From NCBI RefSeq assembly GCF_019802255.1, contig NZ_JAHYSS010000005.1:434001-498000 (forward strand): a stretch of DNA of 64,000 nucleotides, written 5' to 3'. Under the pieces are notes generated by a model. It was not told the DNA's origin, ran no database searches, and was given only the letters and a program-made list of their open reading frames with translations. The DNA is from Pedobacter polysacchareus (lineage in GTDB: Bacteria > Bacteroidota > Bacteroidia > Sphingobacteriales > Sphingobacteriaceae). Position numbers and translations under genes: made by a program. This document shows, in pieces, positions 44,301 to 51,923 of the stretch. The stretch's first letter is position 1, and each line of letters begins with the position of its first letter.

Positions 44301-45359
44301 CAGGGGTATTCAGGACTGTTTAAAAGTCTGGATAAGGAATATGAAAATACAAAATTCAGGGTATTGAGTTTAACGACGAAGCTGAGCCCGGAGCATATTG
44401 CCAGGCTGACTTTAACTGAGGTATTGAACCCGGATTTACCTTCAGAGGTGATCTATAATGACCAGGGCCGACAAACTTTGGAGCTCATTCCAGAGCAGCT
44501 GGTGATTGGTAATGCCGCTGCGCATATCCAGCTGGATAAAGAGGCCGTAGTATTGGTGCTGGGTGGTGCACAGGGCATTACTTCCGCATTAACCATGCAC
44601 TTTGCTAAAGATTATCCATGCCGGTATATTTTAGTTGGCCGCTCTCCTGATCCGAGGTCAAATGGATTAGAGCAGTTCTCTTTCATGAAAACAAAAGAAG
44701 AAATCAGGACTTACCTGATCAAACTCGGCGTACTTAAAAAACCGTCAGAGATCGAGCAGGAAACGGCCAGGATTTTCAAAAACAACCAGGTGCTTCAAAC
44801 GATTACCGCCTTAGAAATGACAGGCTCTATTGTCACTTATTGCGCCATGGATTTACGTGATGAGGCCAAATTGAGCGAACTGATCAGTCATGTGTATGAA
44901 CAGTATGGCCGTATAGACGGAGTGATTCATGGGGCAGGGCTATTGGAAGATAAACTTTTCCATGATAAGAGTCTGGAGTCTTTTCAAAGGGTATTTGAAA
45001 CCAAGGTGAACCCATTGAGAGTGCTTGCTGAACAATTGAGAAGAGATACCAAGTTTGTGATCTTCTTCTCCAGCATCGCTTCTGTATATGGAAACCGCGG
45101 ACAAACAGATTATGCCGCTGCCAATAGTGTGATGGACAGGTACGCCTGGGCTTTAAAAGAGAAAATCACCGGAAAAGTGATGGCCATCAATTGGGGGCCA
45201 TGGAAAGGTGCCGGAATGGTTTCCGCCTCTTTAGAGAAAGAATATGAGCGCAGAGGGATTGCAATGATCCCATTGCAGGAAGGAATGGAGTCATTTCTGA
45301 ATGAGCTGAAGTACGGAAATGAAAGTCAGGTACTCATCATGGCTGGAAACAATTGGTAG
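38313..45359 (+). CDS. Iterative type I synthase A: (NMO/ER)2-KS-AT-ACP-ACP-KR
   Basis: A 2348-residue multidomain synthase. Residues 1-215 form a degenerate FMN-barrel of the nitronate monooxygenase family (NEGAGR, R124 where the family has His). Residues 286-560 form an intact one (FEGRECGGHVGP, H429), like the PfaD-type enoyl reductase. KS: about 645-1085, active C832 (DAACASS), H967 (EAHGTGT), H1007 (QIGHTKCAAG). AT: about 1183-1480, FPGQGSQ, S1276 (GHSYGE), H1381. Two ACPs have phosphopantetheine serines S1686 and S1804 in the motif ADLSIDSIKRMEI, as in PUFA synthases. KR: about 1880-2348, GGAQGIT and Y2267. All domains carry their catalytic residues, so it should extend, ketoreduce and enoyl-reduce an acyl chain iteratively. 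DH is supplied by the next gene. No thioesterase domain. Heterocyst-glycolipid or PUFA-type chemistry is inferred from domain style. Confidence 0.93.
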   Translation: MKTPLIIGITPYERPDVNLALSLSNAKAFPVLHLGRDRARAAEALEQLTQKSAKQFGVCLVSEELQDLILPEQVTMVILPYGKKFTGNKRLKLFYQVHDIEEARKAKAEGAAAIVIKGNEGAGRVGYESSYVLFQRIVKEIKDIAIYVQGGVGIHTAAALVAAGATGVVLDSQLTLFPECTAPKAIKLVAEKLNGNETRLIGNCRVLVRPNSPVLEDQATEKDLEKYFNGFDLAENFLPLGQDIALSIDLVARYKKLDQLVFGMEEAIYGHLNQAKSLNVISMGNPLAQDLNITYPIAQGPMTRVSDVASFADAVADAGALPFIALSLLKGKTAENLMIETKKLAGIKTWGVGVLGFAPQELRDEQMAYIKTHLPPVVLIAGGRPSQAKPLEKLGIKTFLHVPSASLLDMFLKEGAKRFVFEGRECGGHVGPLSSMVLWEKQIERLLKEEQPAQISVFFAGGIHDALSTAFIAVMAAPLAAKGVKVGVLMGTSYLYTKEAVSTGAIQGKFQEQALLSNDTVLLETAPGHETRCLNSPFAEFFNAEKEKLQQEGIDKKEIWEKLETLNVGRLRIAAKGIERKGDQLLSINEQEQLDLGMYMIGQIASMCHNVVSILDLHKEVADRNYHYIQEAKLAAVPEAKEKSLKVAIIGMACIFPGAKNLEEYWRNIVLGKDTVTEVPDERWNKELYYDPTSTAGEMSHSKWGGFIPKVDFDPLEYGIPPQSLAAIEPTQLLTLMVARQAMEHAGYKEGSFNAENVSVIIGAEGGNDLANSYSFRCFYKQVFGEMPEELDAALPKMTEDSFPGILANVISGRITNRLNLGGRNFTVDAACASSLAALDLACQELFLEKSDMVLAGGSDLHNGINDYLMFSSTHALSRKGRCATFDAEADGIALGEGVAMLVLKREEDAIRDGDTIYSVIQGIGGSSDGKSLGLTAPRKSGQVKALERAYCQAGISPAALGLVEAHGTGTVVGDRTELSALTDMLHQSGATANQTHLGSVKTQIGHTKCAAGLAGLIKATLSTYYGVKPPTINLKSPNSYYNGKTSPFAFHTEAGLWMEEKRYAGISAFGFGGTNFHAVIESSNPVADQVSALKSWPSELFVFRGDTYEEAKARLITVKTLLDDNDSVPLKDIAYSLALGNGKPVQFSMVADSPEDLIMKIDLALSGVESIDTYITKKKAGKVAFMFPGQGSQRINMARDLFVIFPAMRKLLKGNPVLEQVLFPNAVFDEASLKAQKERIKDTRMAQPLLGIVDLALANFLRDLGIEPDMVAGHSYGELPALCFAGAFEEDQLVYLSEQRAKAILEAVAGEDTGAMIAVNGNQEELLKLIEGMEDIYPVNFNSPTQLVIAGTTPAIQSLSANLKTAKISFRLLEVACAFHSPIMAKSRGGYLEVLSPVDFKELTLPVWSNTTAGLYPENALAVKERLAEHLVKPVRFVEQVQQMYADGARIFIEVGPGKVLSSLVKACIAKDELILYAEDNGHNKITHLLCMIAAYMATGRELKIEQLFEGRDARLLDLGEVGKYKKNSTVWTVNGQHAVPITGKLPAYGALPIIEPIKLKNRIENTASPSNAAEQMMQEYLNSMKMMIQAQRDVMLTFLGQQQLNVNPVVYPQIISATPVTPQTMTTPAQILSPSVTTAAPIAAKTIHIDVKMVLMQIVSDKTGYPQDMLGMEMDLEADLSIDSIKRMEIIGALRTELGGFSDAGKNEDTFMEELAGIKTLSGLVNWIKENNTPAIVGGETLNTENTAAASQLAPVQGNGLLKLSPPAIKSAILKVVSEKTGYPEDMLGMDLDLEADLSIDSIKRMEIIGELKTKIGFSKGDEADDDLMEKLAAIKTLNGLLNWIAEIESESSETFLEAKKIIEESGISSRNNEPLSRLRFELTPSNLINEIPVSLKGMRFAITDDKGPQALAIKTVFEEKGAAVTVVTPKDSLKGYQGLLILNMFSSSNQTEMMDCIGLIKKLDLEEMKWVYVVSDTKGHLNDIGDNTLLRRFQGYSGLFKSLDKEYENTKFRVLSLTTKLSPEHIARLTLTEVLNPDLPSEVIYNDQGRQTLELIPEQLVIGNAAAHIQLDKEAVVLVLGGAQGITSALTMHFAKDYPCRYILVGRSPDPRSNGLEQFSFMKTKEEIRTYLIKLGVLKKPSEIEQETARIFKNNQVLQTITALEMTGSIVTYCAMDLRDEAKLSELISHVYEQYGRIDGVIHGAGLLEDKLFHDKSLESFQRVFETKVNPLRVLAEQLRRDTKFVIFFSSIASVYGNRGQTDYAAANSVMDRYAWALKEKITGKVMAINWGPWKGAGMVSASLEKEYERRGIAMIPLQEGMESFLNELKYGNESQVLIMAGNNW

Positions 45360-45361
45360 CT

Positions 45362-48300
45362 ATGAAGAAAACTGAAATCGCCATTGTTGGCATGTCCTGC
45401 ATCTTTCCGGGTGCAGTAGATGTAGAACGCTTTTGGCATAATATCATCAACAAGGTGGATGCGACTGAACCCGTGCCAGCAGATCGCATTGATCCGGTAC
45501 ATTTTGAGTCGCATACACCTGGTGTAGACCGATTCTATTGCAACAGGGGAGGTTTTATTCCGGATTTCGACTTTGATCCTTCGAAGTTCGGGATCCTTCC
45601 CTTAGCGGTAGAAGGCACCGAGCCGGATCATTTACTAACCCTCAGTCTGGTGCATAAAGCACTGGCTGATGCGGGGGTATTTGAGCAGAATTCTTCTCTT
45701 GAAAAAACAGGAATCATCATTGGTAAAGGAAATTATACAGGACCTGGTGCCACTCGTGCCATTGAAATTGTAAGAACAGGTGAGCAGATTGCGAGCCTGT
45801 TAAAAGACCTGATGCCTCATTTATCGAAAATAGAAATTGATCAGGTAAAGAAAGAATACCAGCTGCGTAAAGGCCGTTTTGGCCCGGATACGGCAATGGG
45901 GCTGATTCCAAATCTGGTGGCTTCCTTAGTGGCCAATCGGCTTAACCTTGGTGGTGTGGCCTATACGCTGGATGCCGCCTGCGCCAGTTCTTTGATTGCC
46001 GTAGATCATGCCGTGCAGGAGCTAAATAGCGGACGCTGTGATATGGTGATTGCCGGTGGTGTTCATGTAGGGCAAAATGCCGCTTTCTGGAGCATTTTCT
46101 CTCAGCTGGGTGCCTTATCAAAAAAAGGACAGATTAGCCCTTTTGATGAAAATGCAGATGGATTGATCATTGGAGAAGGCTGCGGTTTCGTCGTCTTAAA
46201 ACGCCTTGAAGATGCGGTTAGAGACCAAAATAAGATCTATTCGGTATTAAAAGGAGTCGGCGTGAGCAGTGATGGCAGTGGCACAAGTGTGATGAGCCCT
46301 TCCGTAAAAGGACAGCTAAAAGCGATTTCACAAGCCTGGGACAATTCAGGTCTGGAACCTAAAAATATCGGGTACCTGGAAGCGCATGGAACAGGAACAG
46401 CTTTGGGGGATAAAACAGAAATCGAAAGTCTCACTCAGTTTTTTGGAAATGATACTGGCCTGCCTAAAGCGGGAATTGGTTCTGTGAAATCAAACATCGG
46501 CCATGCCATGCCCGCTGCGGGAATTGCTGGATTGATCAAAGCTTCACTGGCTTTGTATCATGGAATTATACCGCCCACACTTCATTGTATAAAACCAGTT
46601 GCACAGCTGAAAGACAGCCGTTTTATGGTGGTTCAGGAAGCGCAGAAATGGACGGATTCTGGTTTGCCGAAGGTAGCCGGAGTTAATGCTTTTGGTTTTG
46701 GTGGCATCAATGCACACCTGGTATTGGAAGCTTACGATAGTGCTCCATTAGTGGATGAAGTTTTATTGCTTGCCCGCGAAAGTCAGGAAGAACTGCTCCT
46801 GGCCTTAGAAAAAGGAGATCGTCACCCTGGCGATGGTTCTTTTCGAATCGCCTTGTTCAACCCTTCTCCGGAAAGGATAAAAAAAGCATTGAAAATTGCT
46901 GCTAAAAATATGCCCTGGCATAATAAGCAGGACATCTGGTATAGCAATAGTCCTTTATTAAGCAATGGCGGTAAAATTGCCTTTGTGTTTCCTGGCTTAG
47001 ATGGACTGGCAGGTGGTGAAGTGAATACCGTGGCGGAATACTTTAAGATCCCTCAGGAAAAAGAGACTAAAACGGAAGGCCTCTTGAAAGAGGCCCTGAA
47101 AATATTGAATAAGAGCAGTGTGCTGGATACCGCGCTGAAACAATTGGGCGTATTGCCGGAGATGAATGCCGGACATAGTCTGGGGGAATGGCTGGCGGCA
47201 AGGTCTTCGGAGCTCGCCGCAGAATCTTCGGTATTGCAGCTGTTGAATATCCTCAACCCGGAAACCTTCGAATTGAAAGATTCCCGCTTTATCGCGGTCG
47301 GATGTAGTATAGAACAGCTGCAGCCGATGATGCAGGACATTGAGAATTTATACCTTTCCAACGACAATTGCCCACAGCAGGTGATCCTTTGCGGCAGCAA
47401 TTCGGCACTGGAGCTATTGATACCTATTTTAAAGGAAAGACAGATTTTTCATCAGATCCTGCCTTTTCAGTCTGGTTTTCACTCCCCATTTGTGGCGGAT
47501 AAATTAGATATGATGCTGGAAGGAATGAGCCAGATGGAATTCCGGAAAACAAAATTCCCTTTATGGTCGGCAACTACACTGGAATTGTATCCGGAAGGTT
47601 TCGAAGCCATCAGGGAATTGAGTGTGGAACACCTGATTAAACCCGTTCGTTTCCGCGAATTAACGGAGCGCTTATATGAAGAAGGAGCAAGGGTATTTAT
47701 TCAGGTTGGATCTGGTGGTTTAATCGGTTTTATCGATGATACTTTGAAAGGTAAGGCATGCAGTACTATCGCTGCAAATGTGCCATTGAGATCAGGTATT
47801 GCCCAGTTACAGCGTGTATTGGCCGCTTTATTCGTAGAAGGAAAGGAAGCTGGAATGGCATTTTTGGGCTATGAAAAAGAAGAGCCTTTGCTAAGAAAGA
47901 CGATCAAACTGCAATTGGGACTGCCTATTGTTAACGGTTTAGAGGGCTTAAAAAAACTAAACATTCCGCAAAGTAATGCCTTTAAAAAAACAGCCCTTCT
48001 TCAGGATCAGGCCGACCCATTGATGAAAGCTTTCCAGGAGAATGTAGAAGAAATGATGGGCATTCAGTCAGAGCTGCTGGAGTTTTTCCAGAATAGAGGA
48101 AATATAAGTCGAGGTTCGGCTGCATTAACCGAGTCTGTTTATCCCGGAAACACTGAAAAAGAGCTGATTTCTCCGTTGACCAAAAAAGAAAGACTGCCAT
48201 TCTCAAAAGCATTGGATGTGAGCCTGGAAAATTGTCCGTACCTGATCGACCATTCCTTATTGAGGCAGCCGAAAGGCTGGCACTGTGTGGATGATATGGA

Positions 48301-49636
48301 TCCGGTGATTCCTATGACCATGATTTTTGAAATGTTCGGAGAAATTGCTGCGGAACAGCTACCGGGGGCTCAGGTGCATAAACTTTTGAACATTAAAGTG
48401 TTTCAGTGGATGAATGTTTCCAGGCCTTTCAGAGAAACAATAATTGGCGAATGGAAATCGGAAGATCTGGTATACCTCAATCTGGAACGTTTCGCAAATG
48501 CAGAGGTCCTGCTGAGTCATGAGCTGGAAGCAGCAGTCCCACAAGACTTTGAAGTCGGTGCGTCTTTGAATATCGACCGTACGGAAACTCAGATTTATGA
48601 AGAACACATGTTTCATGGCCCTGGCTACCAGGGCATCAGAAAACTGATCAAAGTAGGGGAAAAAGGAATTGTTGGACTCATAGAAGGGAGCAGCGGTAAA
48701 GGTTCTTTGCTGGACAACGCCGGACAGCTTTTTGGCCTTTGGTTACAATTGTTTTTAACCAAAGATAGGATTGCTTTCCCTGTGAAAATACAGGAAATAG
48801 AGTTTTTTGGAGAGATGAACAATCAGCAGGGAACTTTTGAATGTACCTGTGTGCTGACCGAACTGACGGATGAATTTGCGACGGCCAATATCATGATGAA
48901 AAGAGCAGGTAAGATCTGGGCGATCATTACTGGTTGGCAGAATAGGCGTTTAGAGATCGATGAAGCGCTATGGCGGGTTTCTATGTCGCCGCTTCACAAC
49001 CGCCTTTCAGCGGAGGTGGCACCGGGAGTTTTCATGTTCCATAACGCCTACACGCGTGTCGTTTCCTGGGATTTTATCCTGAAACGCTATTTCAATCAGG
49101 AAGAAAAGAAACACCATAATTCCTTATTGCCGAACAAGCGGAAAGAATGGATGATCAGCCGGGTGGCCGTAAAAGATGCGGTAAGAAACCTCTTAAAACA
49201 GGAGAAAAACGAGGCCTGTTATCCGATTGCATTTGAGGTCAGATCGGACGAAGTCCGCAAGCCTTACCTGCATGGAGACAAGATGGAGGACATTCAGATT
49301 TCCATAGCCCATAAAGGCACAGATGCCGTTGGAATTGCCAGATTCGGTCGGCCTGTAGGCATAGATATCGAACGCATTGAGGAGCGGAGTGAAGGCTTTT
49401 ACGAGCTGGTGTTCTCTGCTCATGAACAGGCATTACTGGCGGATAAAGCGCATTCAGAATGGGCAACCCGTTTTTGGGTAGCCAAAGAAGCTTATGGTAA
49501 ATACCTGGGAAAAGGCCTGCAGGGGAACCCTAAAGCTTATGTGATTGAGGCAATCAATGGCGAAGAATTGACAATTAATGAAGTAATCATAAAAACTATT
49601 AAACACCATAACTATATCATCGGATGGACACTATAA
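45362..49636 (+). CDS. Iterative type I synthase B: KS-AT-DH-phosphopantetheinyl transferase
   Basis: A 1424-residue partner synthase. KS: about 3-455, complete with C207 (DAACASS), H342 (EAHGTGT) and H381 (NIGHAMPAAG), so it is not a chain-length-factor type. AT: about 538-830, with S606 in GHSLGE, but the usual GQGSQ is replaced by GLDG. Double-hotdog DH: about 945-1200, with H964 (LIDHSLL) and D1118 (LLDNAGQ). C-terminal 4'-phosphopantetheinyl transferase: about 1220-1420, with metal ligands D1335 and E1337 (GIDIE) and WVAKEAYGKYLGKG. It supplies the dehydratase missing from synthase A and can activate the ACPs. ATG 45362 lies two bases after the stop of synthase A; an in-frame TTG at 45353 is a less likely start. 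Confidence 0.92.
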   Translation: MKKTEIAIVGMSCIFPGAVDVERFWHNIINKVDATEPVPADRIDPVHFESHTPGVDRFYCNRGGFIPDFDFDPSKFGILPLAVEGTEPDHLLTLSLVHKALADAGVFEQNSSLEKTGIIIGKGNYTGPGATRAIEIVRTGEQIASLLKDLMPHLSKIEIDQVKKEYQLRKGRFGPDTAMGLIPNLVASLVANRLNLGGVAYTLDAACASSLIAVDHAVQELNSGRCDMVIAGGVHVGQNAAFWSIFSQLGALSKKGQISPFDENADGLIIGEGCGFVVLKRLEDAVRDQNKIYSVLKGVGVSSDGSGTSVMSPSVKGQLKAISQAWDNSGLEPKNIGYLEAHGTGTALGDKTEIESLTQFFGNDTGLPKAGIGSVKSNIGHAMPAAGIAGLIKASLALYHGIIPPTLHCIKPVAQLKDSRFMVVQEAQKWTDSGLPKVAGVNAFGFGGINAHLVLEAYDSAPLVDEVLLLARESQEELLLALEKGDRHPGDGSFRIALFNPSPERIKKALKIAAKNMPWHNKQDIWYSNSPLLSNGGKIAFVFPGLDGLAGGEVNTVAEYFKIPQEKETKTEGLLKEALKILNKSSVLDTALKQLGVLPEMNAGHSLGEWLAARSSELAAESSVLQLLNILNPETFELKDSRFIAVGCSIEQLQPMMQDIENLYLSNDNCPQQVILCGSNSALELLIPILKERQIFHQILPFQSGFHSPFVADKLDMMLEGMSQMEFRKTKFPLWSATTLELYPEGFEAIRELSVEHLIKPVRFRELTERLYEEGARVFIQVGSGGLIGFIDDTLKGKACSTIAANVPLRSGIAQLQRVLAALFVEGKEAGMAFLGYEKEEPLLRKTIKLQLGLPIVNGLEGLKKLNIPQSNAFKKTALLQDQADPLMKAFQENVEEMMGIQSELLEFFQNRGNISRGSAALTESVYPGNTEKELISPLTKKERLPFSKALDVSLENCPYLIDHSLLRQPKGWHCVDDMDPVIPMTMIFEMFGEIAAEQLPGAQVHKLLNIKVFQWMNVSRPFRETIIGEWKSEDLVYLNLERFANAEVLLSHELEAAVPQDFEVGASLNIDRTETQIYEEHMFHGPGYQGIRKLIKVGEKGIVGLIEGSSGKGSLLDNAGQLFGLWLQLFLTKDRIAFPVKIQEIEFFGEMNNQQGTFECTCVLTELTDEFATANIMMKRAGKIWAIITGWQNRRLEIDEALWRVSMSPLHNRLSAEVAPGVFMFHNAYTRVVSWDFILKRYFNQEEKKHHNSLLPNKRKEWMISRVAVKDAVRNLLKQEKNEACYPIAFEVRSDEVRKPYLHGDKMEDIQISIAHKGTDAVGIARFGRPVGIDIERIEERSEGFYELVFSAHEQALLADKAHSEWATRFWVAKEAYGKYLGKGLQGNPKAYVIEAINGEELTINEVIIKTIKHHNYIIGWTL

Positions 49637-49923
49637 TATCAACTACGAAACTAAACAGCAGCGAAATTTTTGACCTGATGACACAATTTATTACCGAAGT
49701 AATTGGGGAAGAATTTGTCGAAGAAATGGACATTACGATGGAAAGTTCTTTTACCAAAGACCTGGAGATGGACAGCATAGAGATTGTCTCTTTTTCAGAG
49801 AAGATAAAAGCACATTTCGGAGCGCAGATCGATTTTACAGGATGGTTGTCGAACATGGATCTTGATCAATTGATCAATCTGAACCTGGGCACCATCGTTA
49901 ACTATATCGAGGAATGCCAGTAA
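49624..49923 (+). CDS. Stand-alone acyl carrier protein
   Basis: A 99-residue acidic carrier protein. The phosphopantetheine serine is S51 in the motif LEMDSIEIVSF, preceded by SSFTKDL, and four-helix packing is evident. It differs from the two ACPs in synthase A, so it likely plays a separate role such as starter supply, chain hand-over to the acyltransferases or release. ATG overlaps the end of synthase B by 13 bases, indicating translational coupling. It should be activated by the phosphopantetheinyl transferase at the end of synthase B. Confidence 0.9.
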   Translation: MDTIISTTKLNSSEIFDLMTQFITEVIGEEFVEEMDITMESSFTKDLEMDSIEIVSFSEKIKAHFGAQIDFTGWLSNMDLDQLINLNLGTIVNYIEECQ

Positions 49924-50675
49924 TCAGCGTCAATAACCGGGGCGTACACATCCAGGAACTCAATACCGGCGCATCAGAAACGCTGGTACTGGTTCATGGG
50001 ATGTTTAGCAACCTTTCCGTCTACTATTTTAACATCGCGCCAATTCTTGCACAGCATTTTCATGTGGTCATGTATGATTTGAAAAGTCATGGCTTAAGTG
50101 AAAAGCAGGCAGATGGTTATGACCTGGAAGAGATGACGAACGATTTGTCGGACTTGCTGGCACATTTAAACCTGAGTTCGGTGCATCTGGCGGGTTATAG
50201 TTTCGGCGGACTGATTGCTTTAAAAATGGCAGCCCGTTTCCCTGAAAAGGTGAAAAAGCTAGCCATTATTGAAGCACCGGATCCTAGTGACGATAAAACC
50301 AGAGGCATTATTGATGAATACAGCAGAGAATTTCTGGAGCATTATGTGGCCAATTTTACGGATACCACAAAAGTGAAAATGGGAAAGCGACAGATGGAAC
50401 GCAACCACCGCATGTATGAATATCTCTTCCATGAAACGACGATAAAAACGGATATGATTAAAGAAAGAGAATTTTTCAGCGCGGCAGAAATCACCGCGAT
50501 TCCGCAGGAAGCTTTGCTTTTATATGGTAAAGATTCTAATTGTCTGGAAGCTGGTAAAAGATTGGAAAAGAAGCTGAAAAGAGTAGAATTGCTAGAGCTG
50601 GATGGTGATCATAATGTACCGATTCAATATCCGCTGAGCATTGGAACCCTAATGGAAACATTTTTTAAGAACTAA
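49914..50675 (+). CDS. Alpha/beta hydrolase (possible chain-release or editing enzyme)
   Basis: A 253-residue alpha/beta-hydrolase. Oxyanion region VLVHGM at 25-30, nucleophile S96 in GYSFGG, probable acid Asp in LLYGKDSN, and His in LDGDHNVPI, so the triad is complete. There is no signal peptide. Its place between the ACP and glycosyltransferase genes, overlapping the ACP gene by 10 bases, suggests a type II thioesterase or release role, which the synthases lack in cis. Direct transacylase or ester hydrolase activity is equally possible. Substrate not readable from the sequence. Confidence 0.88.
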   Translation: MPVISVNNRGVHIQELNTGASETLVLVHGMFSNLSVYYFNIAPILAQHFHVVMYDLKSHGLSEKQADGYDLEEMTNDLSDLLAHLNLSSVHLAGYSFGGLIALKMAARFPEKVKKLAIIEAPDPSDDKTRGIIDEYSREFLEHYVANFTDTTKVKMGKRQMERNHRMYEYLFHETTIKTDMIKEREFFSAAEITAIPQEALLLYGKDSNCLEAGKRLEKKLKRVELLELDGDHNVPIQYPLSIGTLMETFFKN

Positions 50676-50687
50676 TGAAATTGTCCT

Positions 50688-51902
50688 ATGGCAAGATTTG
50701 TATTTATAGTTCCGCCTTTAACCGGACATATTAACCCTACACTAAGTATTGGCGCTGTTTTGCTGCATCGCGGACATGAGGTGGCCTGGATTAGTTTAGA
50801 CCGGTCGCTGGAAGCCAGGCTTCCAAAAGGAGGACAATTGCTGTTGATTGAATACGCTGAAAATGATCAGCAAAAGCAAGAAAGTGAAAAGTACCTGGAC
50901 CTCATCACCAAGAAGATCGTTTACGGTATTGATAGCATCAAATTTCTGTACGAAGAAGTCTTGATTCCTTTGAACAGACATAGTTATGAAGGTATTGTGG
51001 ACTTGCTGGCTCTGTTTAAACCGGATTTGATCATCACTGATCACCAGATGTTTGCAGGTGCCATTGCGGCCACAAAAGCAGACATTCCTTATGTGACTTC
51101 GGTCACTGCACCTGCGGCGATTAAAGTGATGGATGAATTGCCGAAAATCCATGAATGGGAGGTCAGTCAGATCATTGCATTGCAAAAGGAATTTGGGGTG
51201 ACGCGGGAAGATTCGATAGCCTGTTCTGAACTGCTGACAATGGTGTTGACTTCCAAAGCCTTTTTTGGAGAGATGAATTTGCCGGAGCAATACCGTTTTG
51301 TAGGCCCGGTCATCCATAAAAGAACCGAAAAGACCTCATTTGATTGGGAAAAACTGGAACAGGGAAAGGACAGGCCAAAACTGCTGGTGAGTATTGGAAC
51401 GACCTTCGACCATGAGCATAAAAAGAGTTTTTTTGAAAAAGTGGTCGAAGCTTTTGGCGATACTGAAATGACAGTGGTGGTGGTTTCGGACCCGGATCTT
51501 TTTACCGAATGGCCGGGGAATTTCATTGTGCAGCGCAATGTGCCGCAGCTGGAACTGCTGCCTCATTTGAATGCTGTAGTTTGCCATGGCGGACACAATA
51601 CCGTGTGCGAAACTTTAACCGCTGGATTGCCTATGGTTGTGGTGCCAATTGCTTACGACCAGTCGCATGTGGCTGGAAGAGTGGTACGTGTAGGGGCAGG
51701 ACTCCGATTAAACTTTAACCGTTTTAAAGCAAAACACCTGCAAGAATCAGTCACTGAAATTTTAAACAACTGGAATTATAGGGAAGCCGCCATTAAGATT
51801 GGCGACTCTTTCCGTAAAGCCGGTGGTACGGAAACTGCGGCAGATCTGCTCGTAGAATTGAGTCGCTCCGCCACCTTATCCTTGTTAAATAATGATCATT
51901 AG
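50688..51902 (+). CDS. GT1-family glycosyltransferase 1
   Basis: A 404-residue GT-B glycosyltransferase of the UGT/MGT type. The N-terminal acceptor domain starts FIVPPLTGHINPTLSIGAVLLHRGHEV. The C-terminal donor domain has CHGGHNTVCETLTAGLP (H300) and AYDQ (D324, Q325), the equivalent of the plant PSPG box ending. Q in that last position is typical of glucose donors in plant enzymes. No signal peptide: it probably acts in the cytoplasm or on the inner leaflet. It directly follows the hydrolase (12 bases) and precedes a paralogue. I infer attachment of a hexose to the lipid or polyketide product; the sugar is a guess. Confidence 0.9.
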   Translation: MARFVFIVPPLTGHINPTLSIGAVLLHRGHEVAWISLDRSLEARLPKGGQLLLIEYAENDQQKQESEKYLDLITKKIVYGIDSIKFLYEEVLIPLNRHSYEGIVDLLALFKPDLIITDHQMFAGAIAATKADIPYVTSVTAPAAIKVMDELPKIHEWEVSQIIALQKEFGVTREDSIACSELLTMVLTSKAFFGEMNLPEQYRFVGPVIHKRTEKTSFDWEKLEQGKDRPKLLVSIGTTFDHEHKKSFFEKVVEAFGDTEMTVVVVSDPDLFTEWPGNFIVQRNVPQLELLPHLNAVVCHGGHNTVCETLTAGLPMVVVPIAYDQSHVAGRVVRVGAGLRLNFNRFKAKHLQESVTEILNNWNYREAAIKIGDSFRKAGGTETAADLLVELSRSATLSLLNNDH

Positions 51903-51923
51903 TATCCAATAATTAAAGAAATT

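Noticed and set aside
45353..45361. TTG start of synthase B overlapping synthase A
   Set aside because: ATG 45362 follows directly and opens straight into the KS domain; the overlap adds only three residues.
38313..49636. Polyunsaturated fatty acid (EPA/DHA) synthase
   Set aside because: ACP style is similar, but the FabA-like dehydratases and the tandem array of five or more ACPs of PUFA synthases are absent, and glycosyl- and acyltransferases are present instead.
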